Below, piece after piece: positions 5,474-6,303 of a stretch of DNA of 6,303 bases; within the stretch, counting starts at the first letter, position 1, and each line of letters opens with the position of its first letter. Below the pieces are notes generated by a model that saw only the letters and a list, made by a program, of their open reading frames with translations, ran no database searches and was not told the DNA's origin. Source of the stretch: an uncultured Eubacteriales bacterium (GTDB taxonomy: Bacteria; Bacillota; Clostridia; Lachnospirales; Lachnospiraceae); NCBI GenBank assembly GCA_900321525.1, contig ONWL01000093.1:1-6303 (forward strand). Reading direction: 5' to 3'. The translations under genes and the position numbers were made by a program.

Positions 5474-5587
5474 TTAATATTTCAATAACAACATCACCCC
5501 TATAATCAAACCTATAACAAACCCTAATTTAATTAACGTAGGGACAATTTCACGGAAAGTATGACCAAAAAACATAAACTCTTTCAT
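5474..5587 (-). CDS. 37-aa single-helix membrane peptide
   Basis: I do not recognise this product. It has an amphipathic, basic-aromatic N-terminus (MKEFMFFGHTFREIVPTLIK) and one hydrophobic helix at about residues 18-35 with Gly spaced as GFVIGLIIG, ending LLLKY. There is no double-glycine leader and no Cys. The start is well supported: AAGGAG at 5594-5599, six bases before the ATG. An ATG nine codons upstream (5614) is in frame but has no RBS. It follows the LspA-like gene by 159 bases and precedes the 33-residue gene by 25 bases. Possible roles are a leaderless peptide toxin or bacteriocin, a small immunity or modulator peptide of the neighbouring membrane proteins, or a signal; nothing in the sequence decides between these. 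Confidence 0.62.
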   Translation of the reverse strand: MKEFMFFGHTFREIVPTLIKLGFVIGLIIGVMLLLKY

Positions 5588-5746
5588 TTTGTTCTCCTTT
5601 TCAATTTTTCTCATAAGCTATTTTATAATATCTATAATTTTAACATCCATTTTTTAATAAGATACTTTTTTATTTTTAAAGAATGATATTTATTTAAATA
5701 TCCTCATTGTTATTGATTATTCAAAATTCATTTTTAACCATCTTTT
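5588..5746 (-). other. AT-rich gap with a weak hairpin
   Basis: This 159-base gap is extremely AT-rich (7 G/C among 5641-5700). GATATTT (5685-5691) and AAATATC (5696-5702) form a perfect 7-base stem with a four-base loop, 45 bases past the LspA-like stop; the arms are too AT-rich for a firm terminator call. TATTATAAAAT sequences near 5620 could be -10 elements for the 37-residue gene, but no convincing -35 accompanies them. No open frame longer than about ten codons with an RBS was found. Confidence 0.4.
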
Positions 5747-6303
5747 TCAAGTTGTGGTTTCTTTGTACTTTTTTAAGTTATTTGATATGAATGATACCAA
5801 AAACGAGGCCACTCCTGCGTCAACAAGAAAATCTTTAAAATCATAGCATGTTAGCCTATAAAAATAAATATAATCAAGTGTATAGTTTCTTATTATAGTG
5901 TCAAGAATATTGGATATTTGGGCAGTGATTAACAGTATAAATGCTATCATAGCATCCTTAGTCTTAATTTTTTTATATAAACACAGAAGTACCGCAAATA
6001 CAAACACCTTAAAAAGCAAAACAATCCACCTGTCTAATTCGATATTAAAGCAATTAAATAATGCTGTTTGATTTATATTATGAGTTTGCTTTAGCATGAC
6101 AAATTCACCGATAACCTTGCCATTAAAGCCTGTATATTCAAGAATAATCTTAATAGCTTGATCTATAGAAACTAAAAGCACTATCACCCAAGAACATGTT
6201 GTTATTTTATAAATATTATACTTTGAATCAATAAACTTTACGCTATGATAAATTGTCATAGAAACAATAGCACAAGCAATAATAAAAATTAAAAAACTTA
6301 TAA
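5747..6303 (-). CDS. LspA-like (family A8) membrane peptidase, 5' partial
   Basis: This is a divergent relative of lipoprotein signal peptidase II, an aspartic protease that cuts lipoprotein signal peptides in the membrane. Numbered from the ATG at 6259, it has DQxxK at 33-37 (SIDQAIK), a NxxxAxF-like loop near 63-68, SNILDT at 116-121 for the family's GNxxDR, TLDY for VVDF, and LVDAG with Asp147 for the FNxAD motif. The putative catalytic pair Asp120/Asp147 is 27 residues apart, the same as the known pair of Bacillus subtilis Lsp (Asp102/Asp129). The Gly and Arg of the first motif and the Asn and Ala of the second are changed. The ATG at 6259 has no RBS. The frame stays open to the window edge and encodes a further hydrophobic stretch (ISFLIFIIACAIVS), so the true start lies outside and an extra N-terminal helix is likely. 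The gene is very AT-rich. Housekeeping LspA is unlikely given this divergence and the bacteriocin setting. It could process a dedicated peptide or serve in immunity. Confidence 0.74.
   Translation of the reverse strand, partial: ISFLIFIIACAIVSMTIYHSVKFIDSKYNIYKITTCSWVIVLLVSIDQAIKIILEYTGFNGKVIGEFVMLKQTHNINQTALFNCFNIELDRWIVLLFKVFVFAVLLCLYKKIKTKDAMIAFILLITAQISNILDTIIRNYTLDYIYFYRLTCYDFKDFLVDAGVASFLVSFISNNLKKYKETTT

Noticed and set aside
5588..5614. Start at the ATG at 5614, giving a 46-residue version of the small membrane peptide
   Set aside because: It is in frame but has no RBS. The AAGGAG lies inside this extension and serves the ATG at 5587.
6257..6259. ATG at 6259 as the real start of the LspA-like gene
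   Set aside because: No Shine-Dalgarno sequence precedes it, and the frame stays open to the window edge with a hydrophobic stretch upstream. It was annotated as partial instead.
1..6303. CRISPR arrays, tRNA or rRNA genes, insertion sequences, two-component regulator genes
   Set aside because: No regularly spaced repeats, cloverleaf-like segments, transposase motifs or kinase/response regulator motifs were seen on either strand.

Overview
The window looks like part of a gut Lachnospiraceae-type (Clostridia, low-to-mid GC Firmicutes) genome. The evidence is AGGAGG-type ribosome binding sites, Gram-positive double-glycine bacteriocin peptides, and the architecture of the transporter and accessory protein. 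The assignment to Lachnospiraceae is an inference from style, not from a marker gene. Every supportable gene lies on the minus strand, so the locus reads from right (6303) to left (1).

Right part, 5094-6303, very AT-rich. A membrane protein resembling lipoprotein signal peptidase (LspA, aspartic peptidase family A8) runs in from beyond the right edge and ends at 5747. After a gap of about 160 bases come two very small genes: a 37-residue membrane peptide with a good RBS (5474-5587) and a 33-residue peptide with an imperfect lipobox near its C-terminus (5347-5448, weak RBS). Next is a fragment (5094-5330) matching only the C-terminal third of the LspA-like protein. It keeps the first catalytic Asp but has Thr in place of the second.

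Middle, 1096-5074, clearly more GC-rich. A peptidase-containing ABC transporter (PCAT: C39 peptidase, membrane domain, ATPase) is followed 19 bases later by an HlyD-type accessory protein. Together they form the export and leader-cleavage machine for double-glycine peptides.

Left part, 274-929. A 166-base control region with several dyads precedes two consecutive double-glycine precursor peptides (74 and 64 residues). Their mature parts are almost charge-free and rich in GxxxG-like motifs, as in two-peptide (class IIb) bacteriocins. A 65-residue Gly-rich membrane protein follows and is a candidate immunity protein. A hairpin at 158-184 may end this operon. At the left edge an extended -10 promoter and an RBS-like sequence point to another minus-strand gene starting just outside the window.

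Working model: the precursors are translated from the left operon, and the PCAT removes their leaders at Gly-Gly and exports them with the HlyD protein. The 65-residue protein may protect the producer. The LspA-like protein, its decayed partner and the two micropeptides form an unexplained upstream module that may handle a lipidated or signal peptide. No regulator gene is visible in the window, but an 11-base motif shared by both promoter regions (88-98 and 1071-1081) suggests a common one.
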